Shown: positions 1 to 7,875, counted from the stretch's first letter. The stretch: 36,363 nucleotides of DNA from JAKZSU01 sp047517485 (GCA_047517485.1 JAKZSU010000239.1:1-36363); one strand, 5' to 3'. The notes: generated by a model not told the origin, from the letters alone. Translations and numbers: made by a program.

Positions 1-1
1 C

Positions 2-67
2 AACCTCATCGACCAACCATGGAAGATCATGTCCCTCGGCATGCCCAAATGGGCGCATGGGTTCTGA
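2..67 (+). CDS. IS630-like transposase, C-terminal end only (runs off left edge)
   Basis: An open frame enters from the left edge and ends at TGA 65-67. The last 21 residues include IDQPWKIMSLGMPKWAHGF, which resembles the C-terminal tail of IS630-family transposases (compare the pattern QPW-[KR]-IMSIG-x3-WAH). Only the tail is present, so the catalytic residues cannot be seen, and whether the gene is intact outside the window is unknown. It lies just beyond the 3' end of the sugar-gene run, which suggests an insertion sequence bounds that cluster. The family assignment comes from a short recalled motif and is tentative. Confidence 0.45.
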   Translation, partial: NLIDQPWKIMSLGMPKWAHGF

Positions 68-221
68 TCAATGACCGTTGGTATAATTTGTCACCGCCGT
101 TCTCAGTCCGGAGCCTCATACTGCTGCGGCAAGGGAGAATATCGAACCTTCACTTGTTTTGATCCCGCGACGGTGCCTGAGAATGGTTTGCTATTGGTCC
201 GACAAGTCTTGGAGCACGAAC

Positions 222-308
222 TCATGCCATCGTTCGTAAGATCCTCACGATTACCGCGGCAATCAGGATCAACAGCGTGATGACGATGTATTTCTTTACC
301 ATTCGCAT
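222..308 (-). CDS. possible 28-residue single-pass membrane peptide
   Basis: ATG at 308-306 opens a 28-residue frame ending in TGA. It starts MRMVKKYIVI, continues with a strongly hydrophobic run (residues 7-21, about IVITLLILIAAVIV) and ends RILRTMA. The layout of a basic N-terminus, one membrane span and a basic C-terminus is that of a small inner-membrane peptide. It lies 49 bases downstream of the gmhA-like stop, on the same strand but in another frame. Upstream there is only a weak purine stretch (GGGCAGGG). The frame stays open upstream of the ATG, so it may instead be the relic of a longer gene. No family is recognised. Confidence 0.3.
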   Translation of the reverse strand: MRMVKKYIVITLLILIAAVIVRILRTMA

Positions 309-357
309 TTGCGTTAGCCCTGCCCGGTAAGCGCCAGCGGCCTTCGAATACGGATCG

Positions 358-942
358 CTACCATTTCGTCTTACCCGTCTGCAAGTCGGGGTGAGAAACC
401 AGGCAGTGCCAGACGATCGCCTGAAACGCTTCCGAATGCGGTGTCACCAGTGCTCCGTCGACGACCGGTATGACGACGACCGGATCACCGACCTGCGCGG
501 TGAAGCCGCCATCGCGTCCGACAATGCCGAGGATCGTCGCGCCGCGGTCGCGCGCCAATTCGAGAGCATGGACGAGATTGGGGCTCACATTGCGCTCAAG
601 GTCGCCGCCGCCTACGGAAAACACCAGCAGCGCATCCTTGTCGTTCAATTGACTGGTTCTTAGCCACGCTTCGAAGACGCTGGCCCACCCCTCGTCGTTG
701 GTCCGCGCCGTCAGCTCAGAGACATTGTCAGTTGGCGCATAGGCCTCGATATTGCACAATTTACGAAAATCGTTCACCGCGTGAGCGGCATTGGCGGCAC
801 TCCCTCCCACGCCCAAAACGAAGAGCCTGCCACCGCGCTCGCGTAGTGCCCTCAACGCAGCCACCATTTCAGCTATTCGGTCCATGTCCAGGCGATCACA
901 AATTTCCTTGACTTGGACCATATAGCTATCGACAAAACCCAT
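358..942 (-). CDS. gmhA: SIS-domain sedoheptulose-7-phosphate isomerase (GmhA-like)
   Basis: This 194-residue single SIS (sugar isomerase) domain protein has the phosphate-binding loop GVGGSAANAAHAVNDF (residues 44-59), an S/T-rich second loop FSVGGGDLERN (108-118) and TPHSEAFQAIVWH (167-179) carrying the His/Glu pair expected in the active site. The family converts sedoheptulose 7-phosphate to glycero-manno-heptose 7-phosphate, the first step to ADP- or GDP-heptose for LPS and capsule. The ending TKW also occurs in heptose-cluster paralogues as I recall them. It is the last large gene of the leftward sugar run, starting 3 bases after the preceding stop. The SIS fold is certain; the exact substrate is inferred from gmhB at 5011-5661. 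Confidence 0.85.
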   Translation of the reverse strand: MGFVDSYMVQVKEICDRLDMDRIAEMVAALRALRERGGRLFVLGVGGSAANAAHAVNDFRKLCNIEAYAPTDNVSELTARTNDEGWASVFEAWLRTSQLNDKDALLVFSVGGGDLERNVSPNLVHALELARDRGATILGIVGRDGGFTAQVGDPVVVIPVVDGALVTPHSEAFQAIVWHCLVSHPDLQTGKTKW

Positions 943-945
943 GTT

Positions 946-2175
946 TTACTCCCCGTCGTCGGTTGATACTGGGTACTCCGTGTCTGGAGAGTCCGGCAAG
1001 ACTTCTCGCATGCGTTCAAACTCCCGGCGAATCAATGGTTCATTGTCGTCGCCCCAGATCCAGCGTTGATACGCGGTCGAAAAGGGCGGCGATTGGTCTA
1101 TTTCGAAACCGAGATCGCGCATGAATTCGGCAGTGGTTTGTGGCACGCCCTCGGTCAGAATCTTGAACATCAGGTAATGGCAGGTCTCGTTGAACATGCA
1201 AAGCAAATGGGGGCCGGTGTTTACCATCATATTCAGCCACGCGCACTCGTAGAGCGCCATGCGAAGATCGACGTCGAGCGCAACTTGCGGCATCCATACG
1301 AGCTCGTCGCCTGGCTCGGAAGATTTCGATAACGCTTGCTCTGTATCCGGCACCACGACCACGACGACGCCTTGGCGGGCGAGATCCCGTCCAAAACCCA
1401 GCCATGCCTCCACATTGCTGTTTCGCGCCGGCATATAATCGTACTCGCGCAAAGTGATGGTAACAATCGGCCGCTCCGCGGCGGACACTTTTAGCCACCT
1501 GGATATGGCTTGACTTGCCACCGGCGTACTGCGCAAAGGAAGCGGAATTTTTTCTCTGCGCCTCGCGGCTTCGAGCAAGTCATTCGGCCAGTGACGAATC
1601 GGCAAGGCCGGCCAATATCTCTCGGGATAGACGTTATTTCCGGCGATTATTCTCAGAAACGTCGCCTGAACCCGAGACGAACAATAGCTGAAGCCATTGC
1701 TCGAGGGCAGTAGACCAACCAGGGGGATCAGTATTTCGTGCAACCTTCTCCGCCGCGCGTCGGGCGTCACCACCGCTTCATAATCGGGTCGTTCCTCGCG
1801 CAGGCCGCCATGGGGGCCAGCGACGAACACCACATGGACCGAGTCGAGACCACGAAGCCGGCGCAGCCGCTCGGCACCGGCCAACGCCCAACAAATATCG
1901 TAGGTCACGGGCGAAACCGAGAGATCATAGAATAAGGTAAGCGACCGGCCACGAACAAACGGCCGAACACAGAACGCGGCAAATCCCGTCACAGCGAGGT
2001 AACTGAGCACCGATGCAACGCGCCAAGCTTTTCCCGGGATCGCATCGGGTTGTTTCAGTTCGGCCTGAACCGCTCTCCACATCCCCCGCACGCCGTCTTG
2101 GCGAACAAGATCCGCCATCACGTTAATTCGGCGAAACGTCGCGGCGTCCGGCCGTGGCGAATGACGTTCCCTCAT
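946..2175 (-). CDS. unrecognised 409-residue protein in sugar cluster
   Basis: I do not recognise this protein. The chosen ATG (2175-2173) forms an ATGA overlap with the Nudix stop; an upstream in-frame start at 2232 would add 19 residues overlapping the Nudix gene. Visible features are a hydrophobic patch near residues 53-70 (VASVLSYLAVTGFAAFCV), a basic LRRLRG stretch, a mixed alpha/beta region with PIVTITLREYDYMPARN, a strand-like run GVVVVVVPD, and MVNTGPHLLCMFN towards the C-terminus. The late TITLRE / VVVVPD / NTGPHLL succession resembles the second Rossmann half of GT-B glycosyltransferases, but no signature motif is conclusive. Its place between Nudix and gmhA suggests a role in making or transferring a surface sugar. 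Function is left open. Confidence 0.8.
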   Translation of the reverse strand: MRERHSPRPDAATFRRINVMADLVRQDGVRGMWRAVQAELKQPDAIPGKAWRVASVLSYLAVTGFAAFCVRPFVRGRSLTLFYDLSVSPVTYDICWALAGAERLRRLRGLDSVHVVFVAGPHGGLREERPDYEAVVTPDARRRRLHEILIPLVGLLPSSNGFSYCSSRVQATFLRIIAGNNVYPERYWPALPIRHWPNDLLEAARRREKIPLPLRSTPVASQAISRWLKVSAAERPIVTITLREYDYMPARNSNVEAWLGFGRDLARQGVVVVVVPDTEQALSKSSEPGDELVWMPQVALDVDLRMALYECAWLNMMVNTGPHLLCMFNETCHYLMFKILTEGVPQTTAEFMRDLGFEIDQSPPFSTAYQRWIWGDDNEPLIRREFERMREVLPDSPDTEYPVSTDDGE

Positions 2176-2696
2176 CGCGCGGACGCCCGACTTTCCAATG
2201 CCGAAAATCTTCCGCGACAAGTAAACAACCAAATGGCAAAGGCATCGTAAGGGACCACGCGCTTGCCTAGCAAGACATCGCTTGGCGAAATGGCTTGCAT
2301 CGCCCGTCCCTCGCCAAGCGTCAAATTACGCAAGCTGTCCCATCCCGGCCGGACAACGAAAAACTGCCGATATATTCTTCCTTGCCCGACTGCCGCCAAA
2401 TCGAATTCAAAGCGCACGAAAGGCTCGGTCTCCGTCACGCGAAGTCCCAATTCCTCCATGAGTTCGCGCTTCAGTGCGGCTTGATCGTCCTCACCCAGCT
2501 CGACCCCGCCACCAAACAGTCCCCAATGGCCGGGATAAAATATCTCGCTCTTCACATCCCGCAATTGCAGGAGTAGATCTCCGTCCGGTTGAACAATCAG
2601 CGCCGCGACCGCATTTCCGGCGGCCATTGGAACGGCTGGATCAAGCAGATTTCTTCCATCGAAAAGCGGTAAAGAACCCTCCAAACATTTGTTCAC
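2172..2696 (-). CDS. Nudix hydrolase
   Basis: A 174-residue protein with a perfect Nudix box, GX5EX7REUXEEXGU, at residues 63-85 (G63, E69, R77-E78, E81-E82, G84), so the metal-binding glutamates are intact. The start is GTG at 2696 with GAGG about 8 bases upstream. Nudix enzymes cleave nucleoside diphosphates linked to another group. In this setting an NDP-sugar (GDP-mannose hydrolase-like) substrate is plausible, but the sequence does not fix it. It begins 25 bases after the DegT stop and overlaps the next gene by 4 bases, so it belongs to the same transcript. Family is certain, substrate unknown. Confidence 0.88.
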   Translation of the reverse strand: MNKCLEGSLPLFDGRNLLDPAVPMAAGNAVAALIVQPDGDLLLQLRDVKSEIFYPGHWGLFGGGVELGEDDQAALKRELMEELGLRVTETEPFVRFEFDLAAVGQGRIYRQFFVVRPGWDSLRNLTLGEGRAMQAISPSDVLLGKRVVPYDAFAIWLFTCRGRFSALESRASAR

Positions 2697-2721
2697 GATG
2701 TTACCTCGATCTTTTCGATGA

Positions 2722-3948
2722 TCACTTGAGAAACACGCTTTCCACTTTCGAGATCGCTTTCAACGTGTCTCTTATCTCCCGTTCGCCATATTTTTCGTTG
2801 ACATAGAGATTGAACGATAGCCCGAGAAATTGTCTGGCGTTAGGGCAACCGAAGTCGTCGGCTAAGTAACGGCGCACCCACGGCCAGTCGCAAACCAAAT
2901 ATTTGTAATCCGGGTTGAGTCCGATGCCTTCCGCAGCCACCGCCTTGGCGAATTCGATCTTACGCTCGACGGAAAATTTTGCGTCGACGAGAATCGGATA
3001 ATAGAACGGGGAATCGGCGTCGCTCCACCCATAGGGCCTGCATAATGCGGATTGATCGCCGAGCGCATCCAATCCTCGCAGGTATGCCAAGCGGGCCGCG
3101 ATGGTGGCGGGCAGTCGCGCCAGCGAGGCCAGTCCCACCGCGCAGGACACCTCGTCGGTGTGCAGGTTGAGCGCCGGAAACAAATAGTCGGTGGGATCCC
3201 GGTCATCGAAATCATCCTGCCAGCGCGGCTTGCCGCGATCGGCATAAGCAAGCGCCTTGCGGTGAAGGTCGCGGTCACCACTGAAGACCACGCCGCCGCT
3301 GGCGCCGGTGATATGGGCTTTGCGATACATTGTCGAGAACGCCGCGATATCGCCAAAGGTTCCTACTTTTTTTGCTTTCCATTCCGCACCATGAGCCTGC
3401 GAACAATCCTCGATAACCCGAATGTCACGCGCGTGCGCCTCGGCGACGATCGCGTCTATCTCCGCCGCCCTTCCGGCCGCGTGAACAACCATAACTGCGA
3501 CCGTGCGGGGCGATATCCTTTCGACAAACTGTTCGACGCCAAGATTGAGCGAGCCAGGTTCACTATCGGCCAAGCGCGGAACCAGGCGATTAAGGATAAT
3601 CGCACTGATCGAGCCCGGGTCGGTGACCGACGAGACCACCACCTCGCCGCCATCTTTCAGCTCGAGAGCGGCTAGCGCGACGTAGAGCGCCGCGGTGCCC
3701 GTGGCGACCGCGTCAGCGTGGCCTTCTCCCATGAATTCGGCAAAGGCGCGGCAATAAAGATCCTCGAAATGTCCCTGATAACCCGGATCCGCGCCGGTCC
3801 GCCGATAAAAGGCAAAGACTTGATCGATTTCCGCCCGTTCCGCATCACCGAACGCGAAGCGCGGCGGCATCGGATCCCGGCGAACCGGCGTCCCACCATC
3901 CACCGCGAGCGTCGATTCTTCTGAAGTATCAATACCTCGTTGCCCCAA
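2722..3948 (-). CDS. DegT/DnrJ/EryC1/StrS-type PLP aminotransferase
   Basis: A 408-residue fold-type I PLP enzyme of the sugar-aminotransferase family. GTAAL (84-88) binds phosphate, VIEDCSQAHGAEW (178-190) carries the Asp that contacts the PLP ring (D181), and STMYRKAHITGASGGVV (205-221) carries the Schiff-base lysine K210, so it should be a catalytic aminotransferase rather than a lysine-less dehydratase. The opening AVDGGTPVR and the ADRGKP segment are typical of members acting on nucleotide-linked or cyclitol ketosugars. The likely start is TTG 3948 with an AGGGGGG Shine-Dalgarno 7 bases upstream; GTG 3903 is an alternative. It lies 12 bases after the epimerase stop. The substrate is probably a 4-keto or 3-keto NDP-sugar, by inference. 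Confidence 0.85.
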   Translation of the reverse strand: MGQRGIDTSEESTLAVDGGTPVRRDPMPPRFAFGDAERAEIDQVFAFYRRTGADPGYQGHFEDLYCRAFAEFMGEGHADAVATGTAALYVALAALELKDGGEVVVSSVTDPGSISAIILNRLVPRLADSEPGSLNLGVEQFVERISPRTVAVMVVHAAGRAAEIDAIVAEAHARDIRVIEDCSQAHGAEWKAKKVGTFGDIAAFSTMYRKAHITGASGGVVFSGDRDLHRKALAYADRGKPRWQDDFDDRDPTDYLFPALNLHTDEVSCAVGLASLARLPATIAARLAYLRGLDALGDQSALCRPYGWSDADSPFYYPILVDAKFSVERKIEFAKAVAAEGIGLNPDYKYLVCDWPWVRRYLADDFGCPNARQFLGLSFNLYVNEKYGEREIRDTLKAISKVESVFLK

Positions 3949-3960
3949 CCCTTTCCCCCC

Positions 3961-4938
3961 TCACACTCGGTGATAGTCGCGGTACCAGGCAACGAACTTC
4001 GGCACGCCAACACTGATCGGGGTCGCCGGCGCGAAACCGGTGTCGCGTTGGATCGCCGAAATGTCGGCGGCGGATTCCGGCACATCGCCGGGCTGCAGCG
4101 GCAGCAGCTCTTTTTCCGCCGTCCGTCCCAGCGCCGTCTCGAGCACCGCGATGAAATCGAGCAAGGCTTCGGGCTGGTTGTTGCCAATATTATAAAGCCG
4201 GTGCGGCGCCTCGCCGTCGTCGCTTGGCGGCCGGGCCAAGACTCGGAGAACGCCGTCGACAATGTCGTCGATATAGGTGAAGTCGCGCCGCATATTGCCG
4301 TGATTGAAGACCTTGATCGGCCGGCCCGCGAGAATCGCTTGCGCGAACAAATACGCCGCCATGTCGGGTCGGCCCCACGGCCCGTAGACGGTAAAGAAGC
4401 GCAGGCCGGTGCACGGCAGGCGATAGAGATGCGCATAGGTGTGGGCGATCAGCTCGTCCGCGCGCTTGGTCGCGGCGTAGAGCGAGACCGGCGAATCGAC
4501 CCGATCCTCGACCGCGAACGGCAGCTTGGTGTTGCCGCCATAAACCGAGCTCGAACTCGCGTAGACCAAATGTTCGAGCCCCGCCATATGCCGGCAGAGT
4601 TCAAGAATCGCGGTCTGGCCGACGACGTTGCTGCGAATATACGCCATCGGATTTTCCAGCGAATAGCGTACCCCGGCCTGGGCCGCGAGATGGACGACGG
4701 CGCGAAATGGGCCCGCGTCCGCCGCCATCGCATCGACCGCCGTCTGGTCGGCGATATCGACCAGGCGGAAGGTGAAGTTGGCCTGCGATTCAAGGCGGTC
4801 GAGCCGCGCCCGTTTGAGGCTCACGTCATAATAGTCATTGAGATTGTCGATGCCGACGACCGCCTCGCCACGCGCCAATAGCGCGGTCGCGACGTGATAG
4901 CCGATAAAGCCGGCGGCGCCGGTAACCAGAACCGTCAT
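3961..4938 (-). CDS. NAD-dependent epimerase, UDP-glucuronate 4-epimerase-like
   Basis: This 325-residue extended short-chain dehydrogenase starts MTVLVTGAAGFIGYH, with the GxxGxxG dinucleotide motif at residues 7-13. It also has DNLNDYYD (31-38), the YASSSSVYGG serine region (126-135) and the catalytic pair Y154/K158 in YAATK. The segments RFFTVYGPWGRPDM and FNHGNMRRDFTYIDDI are hallmarks of UDP-glucuronate/galacturonate 4-epimerases of capsule and LPS loci. ATG 4938 is preferred; GTG 4944 would add two residues. There is a 66-base gap from gmhB, the largest within the run, which might hold a weak promoter, though none is clear. The family is firm; the sugar handled is inferred from similarity. 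Confidence 0.88.
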   Translation of the reverse strand: MTVLVTGAAGFIGYHVATALLARGEAVVGIDNLNDYYDVSLKRARLDRLESQANFTFRLVDIADQTAVDAMAADAGPFRAVVHLAAQAGVRYSLENPMAYIRSNVVGQTAILELCRHMAGLEHLVYASSSSVYGGNTKLPFAVEDRVDSPVSLYAATKRADELIAHTYAHLYRLPCTGLRFFTVYGPWGRPDMAAYLFAQAILAGRPIKVFNHGNMRRDFTYIDDIVDGVLRVLARPPSDDGEAPHRLYNIGNNQPEALLDFIAVLETALGRTAEKELLPLQPGDVPESAADISAIQRDTGFAPATPISVGVPKFVAWYRDYHRV

Positions 4939-5010
4939 GGACACTCACGGAGTGAGAGAAAGTCTCGCCAAGATCGGCGACTTATGGCGCGAATGCAAGG
5001 TCGGGCGACG

Positions 5011-5661
5011 TCAGTCGGCATTCGTCAGCCGCTCGACAACCCTACCGGCTTCGGTCAAGGATCGCGCCGCGACGACCGCGAAGCCCTCGGTCGCCAAATC
5101 CCGGGCCTGCCTTCGTTCCTCGCCGATGGGATCGGTGCGGCCGGAAAGGTGAAGCCCGCCGGCCAAGCCCGCCGCGCGCGCCGCCGCCAAATCGGTCGCC
5201 CGATCGCCGATGATCCACGATCGCGCCAAGTCGATCGGCAGCGCTTCCGCCGCGGCGTGCAGCATGCCGGGATTGGGCTTACGCCAGGGATGATCGAGGT
5301 TCGCGAAATCACCGTCGGCCTCCGGGTGATAGGCGCAGGCCAGCACCATGTCGAGCCGCGCGCCCGCCGCGGCCGCGGCCAGCATCGCGGCGAGGCGCGC
5401 CTGCACGGCGCTGAAATCGGGCCAGCCATAATAGCCGCGGCCGATTCCCGATTGATTGGTCACTACCACCACCGGCACACCGGCGCGGTTGCACGCCGCG
5501 ACCAGGGCCGCGATACCGGGGATCAGCACCGCCCCGGCGGGATCATGGAGATACCCGGTATCCTCGATCAGCACCCCGTCGCGGTCGAGAAACAGCGCCG
5601 GCCCAGGCGAAAACCGTCGCGTCGGATCGGGTCCCTCACGCCAAAGGCCGATCCCGTCCAC
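5011..5661 (-). CDS. gmhB: HAD phosphatase, D-glycero-heptose-1,7-bisphosphate phosphatase (GmhB)
   Basis: A 216-residue HAD-superfamily phosphatase. Motif I is FLDRDGV with nucleophile D26 and acid/base D28, motif II is TNQSG (67-71), motif III is the lysine in WRKPNPGML (K127), and motif IV is IIGDRATD (D152, D156). GmhB removes the C7 phosphate of heptose 1,7-bisphosphate before nucleotidyl transfer. E. coli GmhB has a zinc site (C-x-H ... C-x-C). Here the first part reads CAYHP (C108, H111) and the CxC pair is replaced by LDHPW, so zinc binding is probably lost or changed. The start is GTG 5661, 8 bases after the fcl-like stop. gmhA at 358-942 supports a heptose role. Confidence 0.88.
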   Translation of the reverse strand: MDGIGLWREGPDPTRRFSPGPALFLDRDGVLIEDTGYLHDPAGAVLIPGIAALVAACNRAGVPVVVVTNQSGIGRGYYGWPDFSAVQARLAAMLAAAAAGARLDMVLACAYHPEADGDFANLDHPWRKPNPGMLHAAAEALPIDLARSWIIGDRATDLAAARAAGLAGGLHLSGRTDPIGEERRQARDLATEGFAVVAARSLTEAGRVVERLTNAD

Positions 5662-5669
5662 CGGCGCGT

Positions 5670-6641
5670 TCAGCCCGCCGCCGCCCGCGCCGACCCGGCG
5701 ACGTTCTCAAGGTACCAACGATAAGTGCTTACCAGGCCCGCCGCGAGCGGCGTGGCCGCCCGCCACCCGAGACCCGCGAGCTTGGATACGTCGGCCAGTT
5801 TACGCGGCGTGCCGTCGGGCTTGGCGGTATCGAAGGCGAACGATCCTTGATATCCGACGCACCCGGCCAAAGCTTCGGCGAGGCCGCGGATCGTCACCTC
5901 CTCGCCGGTGCCGATATTCACTTGCCCTTCGGCCGAATAGTGGCGCATGAGATACACCAACCCGTCCGCCAAATCATCGACATGGAGAAATTCGCGGCGT
6001 GGCTCACCGCTCCCCCACACCGTCACCGTCGCATCGCCGGACACGCTCGCTTCGTGGATACGACGCATCAGCGCCGGCAGCACGTGGCCGCTTTCGAGAT
6101 CGAAATTGTCGTGCGGCCCATAGAGATTTGTCGGCTGCGCGGAAATGAAGTCGCAGCCGTGCTGGCGGCGATAGGCATCGCACATCTTGATGCCGGCGAT
6201 CTTGGCCAACGCGTACCACTGGTTGGTCGGCTCGAGCGGCCCGGTCAACAGCGAGTCCTCGGGCATCGGCTGGGGCGCGAGACGCGGATAGATGCAGGTC
6301 GATCCGAGAAACAGCAGTTTCCCGACCTCGGCTTTTCGCGCGCCCTCGATGATATTGGTCTCGATCGCCAGATTGTCGTAGAGAAACTCCGCCGGCCGGC
6401 GGTCGTTGGCGAGAATCCCGCCGACGGTCGCGGCGGCGATAAACACCACTTCGGGACGCGCCGCGAGCATCCAGTCCTCGACCTCCGCCTGGCGTCTGAG
6501 ATCGACCGCCTCGCGGCCGACGGTGAGGATCTCGCACGCCTCTTCGGCCAGCCGGCGCACCAGCGCGGCACCCACCATGCCGCGGTGCCCGGCCACCCAG
6601 ACGCGCCGGCCGGCAAGTTCAAACATGGGATCAGAGGTCAT
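5670..6641 (-). CDS. fcl: GDP-L-fucose synthase-like epimerase/reductase
   Basis: A 323-residue extended short-chain dehydrogenase. It has the characteristic VAGHRGMVGAALVRRL NADPH-binding segment (17-32), GSTCIYP (113-119), the catalytic Y143/K147 in WYALAKIAG, and PTNLYGPHDNFD and GSGEPRREFLHVDDLAD, all typical of GDP-4-keto-6-deoxymannose 3,5-epimerase/4-reductase (WcaG/Fcl). The expected product is GDP-L-fucose or a close relative. The usual partner, GDP-mannose 4,6-dehydratase (gmd), is not in the window. Heptose-cluster WcaG homologues use GDP-6-deoxy-heptose intermediates instead, which is possible here given gmhA and gmhB. ATG 6641 is used; ATG 6626 (MFELAG...) is equally plausible. 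It is the first gene of the leftward sugar run. Confidence 0.85.
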   Translation of the reverse strand: MTSDPMFELAGRRVWVAGHRGMVGAALVRRLAEEACEILTVGREAVDLRRQAEVEDWMLAARPEVVFIAAATVGGILANDRRPAEFLYDNLAIETNIIEGARKAEVGKLLFLGSTCIYPRLAPQPMPEDSLLTGPLEPTNQWYALAKIAGIKMCDAYRRQHGCDFISAQPTNLYGPHDNFDLESGHVLPALMRRIHEASVSGDATVTVWGSGEPRREFLHVDDLADGLVYLMRHYSAEGQVNIGTGEEVTIRGLAEALAGCVGYQGSFAFDTAKPDGTPRKLADVSKLAGLGWRAATPLAAGLVSTYRWYLENVAGSARAAAG

Positions 6642-6737
6642 AATGATAACTTCGCGGTCCGCTTTCCTACCGCGCCAGTCTATCGCATTTTCAGATTTCG
6701 ATCACCGGGCCGCCGCGGTCCCGGCCGCCAGCTCTAG

Positions 6738-7715
6738 TCAGCCCAAAGCGACAGCCGCCGGCGACTCCGGCCAGACCGCTTCATTGGCGTCTTCGTAGCA
6801 CCAATTGTCGGCATCGGCTAACACCGCCCGCAGCAGAGCGTTGTTCATCTCGTGCCCGGCGCGTGTCGCTTCGACACGGCCGATCAGGCGGCTCCCCGCC
6901 AAGTACAAATCACCCAAGCAATCCAACACTTTGTGACGCACGAACTCGTCAGTGAACCGCAACCCGTCTTCGTTGAGAACACCCTCGTCACCAACCACGA
7001 TCGCGTTCTCCAGGCTGCCGCCCCGGGCCAGACCCGCGGCATGCATCGCCGCCACATCGGCCTCGAAGCCAAACGTCCTCGCCCGCGCCAAATCGTCGCG
7101 GAACGCACCATTGACCCCGACGAACTCGAGAGACTGATGTCCAATGACCGGATTGTCGAAAGCAATTTCGTAACACACCGTCGCCGCATCGTCCGGATAC
7201 AGGGCGATTCGCTTGTCGCCGCGCTCGACCACAACCGGGCGCAAAATTCGAATTTCACGCCGTTTCGCGGCTAGCGTCTCGATACCGGCGCAATCGATGA
7301 GAAACACGAATGGCTCGGAACTGCCGTCCATCACCGGGACTTCGTCGCCGTCGAGTTCGACCACGATATTATCGATGCCACAGCCCCAAAGCGCCGCCAT
7401 CAAATGTTCGACCGTCGCCACCCGCGCGCCATTGTCGGCGACCAAGGTGGTCCCCAGCCTGGTCTCGGCGACAAGGTCATAACGCGCGGGAACCCTCAGT
7501 CCGGCCAAATCTGTTCGCACGAAAGTAATCCCGCTATCGGCGGGCGCCGGAAGCAAGGTCATGTTGATCTCGGTGCCGCTATGCAAACCAATGCCGGCAC
7601 ATCCGATCGCTTCCCGAATGGTTGTTTGTCGAACGTCGCTCACTGCGCTACCGTGTCCCCTGATTCGAACCGCATAATCGGCTTTCGTTTTGTCGCCGAT
7701 CAGCACCCCCACCAT
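6738..7715 (-). CDS. lpxC: UDP-3-O-acyl-N-acetylglucosamine deacetylase LpxC
   Basis: LpxC catalyses the first committed step of lipid A synthesis in the cytosol, a zinc-dependent deacetylation. Zinc ligands are visible as H104 in VEHLMAAL and H261/D265 in RHKVLDCLGDL; catalytic E103 and H288 (RAGHEMNNAL) are also present. The core begins RQTTIREAIGCAGIGLHSG. ATG 7715 gives 325 residues. GTG 7643 gives 301 residues, closer to the usual family length and starting right before SDVRQTT, so it is a real alternative. The longest open frame would start at TTG 7778. It follows ftsZ on the same strand after a 160-base gap holding a possible promoter. Identity is secure, the start is not. Confidence 0.95.
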   Translation of the reverse strand: MVGVLIGDKTKADYAVRIRGHGSAVSDVRQTTIREAIGCAGIGLHSGTEINMTLLPAPADSGITFVRTDLAGLRVPARYDLVAETRLGTTLVADNGARVATVEHLMAALWGCGIDNIVVELDGDEVPVMDGSSEPFVFLIDCAGIETLAAKRREIRILRPVVVERGDKRIALYPDDAATVCYEIAFDNPVIGHQSLEFVGVNGAFRDDLARARTFGFEADVAAMHAAGLARGGSLENAIVVGDEGVLNEDGLRFTDEFVRHKVLDCLGDLYLAGSRLIGRVEATRAGHEMNNALLRAVLADADNWCYEDANEAVWPESPAAVALG

Positions 7716-7805
7716 TCGACCCCGCAGCGAAATCCACACTTCGATGCAGCGGCCCGAGCCCCTCCATTTCGCCCGCAAGCGCGGTGATCGAGTGCTCCCG
7801 ACAAA

Positions 7806-7834
7806 CTTTTAACAAAGCTGTCGAGAACACTCAA
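7806..7834 (-). promoter_or_regulatory. candidate sigma-70 promoter for lpxC
   Basis: On the minus strand TTGAGT (7834-7829) is separated by 17 bases from TAAAAG (7811-7806), in the AT-richer gap between ftsZ and lpxC. The -35 matches the consensus well and the -10 only moderately. CGACA and TGTCG arms flank the -10 area. It would let lpxC be expressed apart from the dcw transcript. Confidence 0.35.
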
Positions 7835-7875
7835 ATCACTAATTGTTGCAGAATGTTACGCCAATTACATCGCCC

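Noticed and set aside
71..280. A 69-residue plus-strand frame at the left edge
   Set aside because: Cys-rich low-complexity start, no motif, no ribosome-binding site, and it overlaps the better-supported minus-strand membrane peptide.
3940..4881. A 313-residue plus-strand frame opposite the epimerase
   Set aside because: The minus-strand epimerase has complete cofactor and catalytic motifs. The plus frame is Arg-rich without any motif.
6665..6735. GC-rich inverted repeat (CCGGG...CCCGG) between lpxC and the fcl-like gene as a terminator
   Set aside because: The stem is only five bases and no T-run follows; in DNA this GC-rich such repeats are common by chance.
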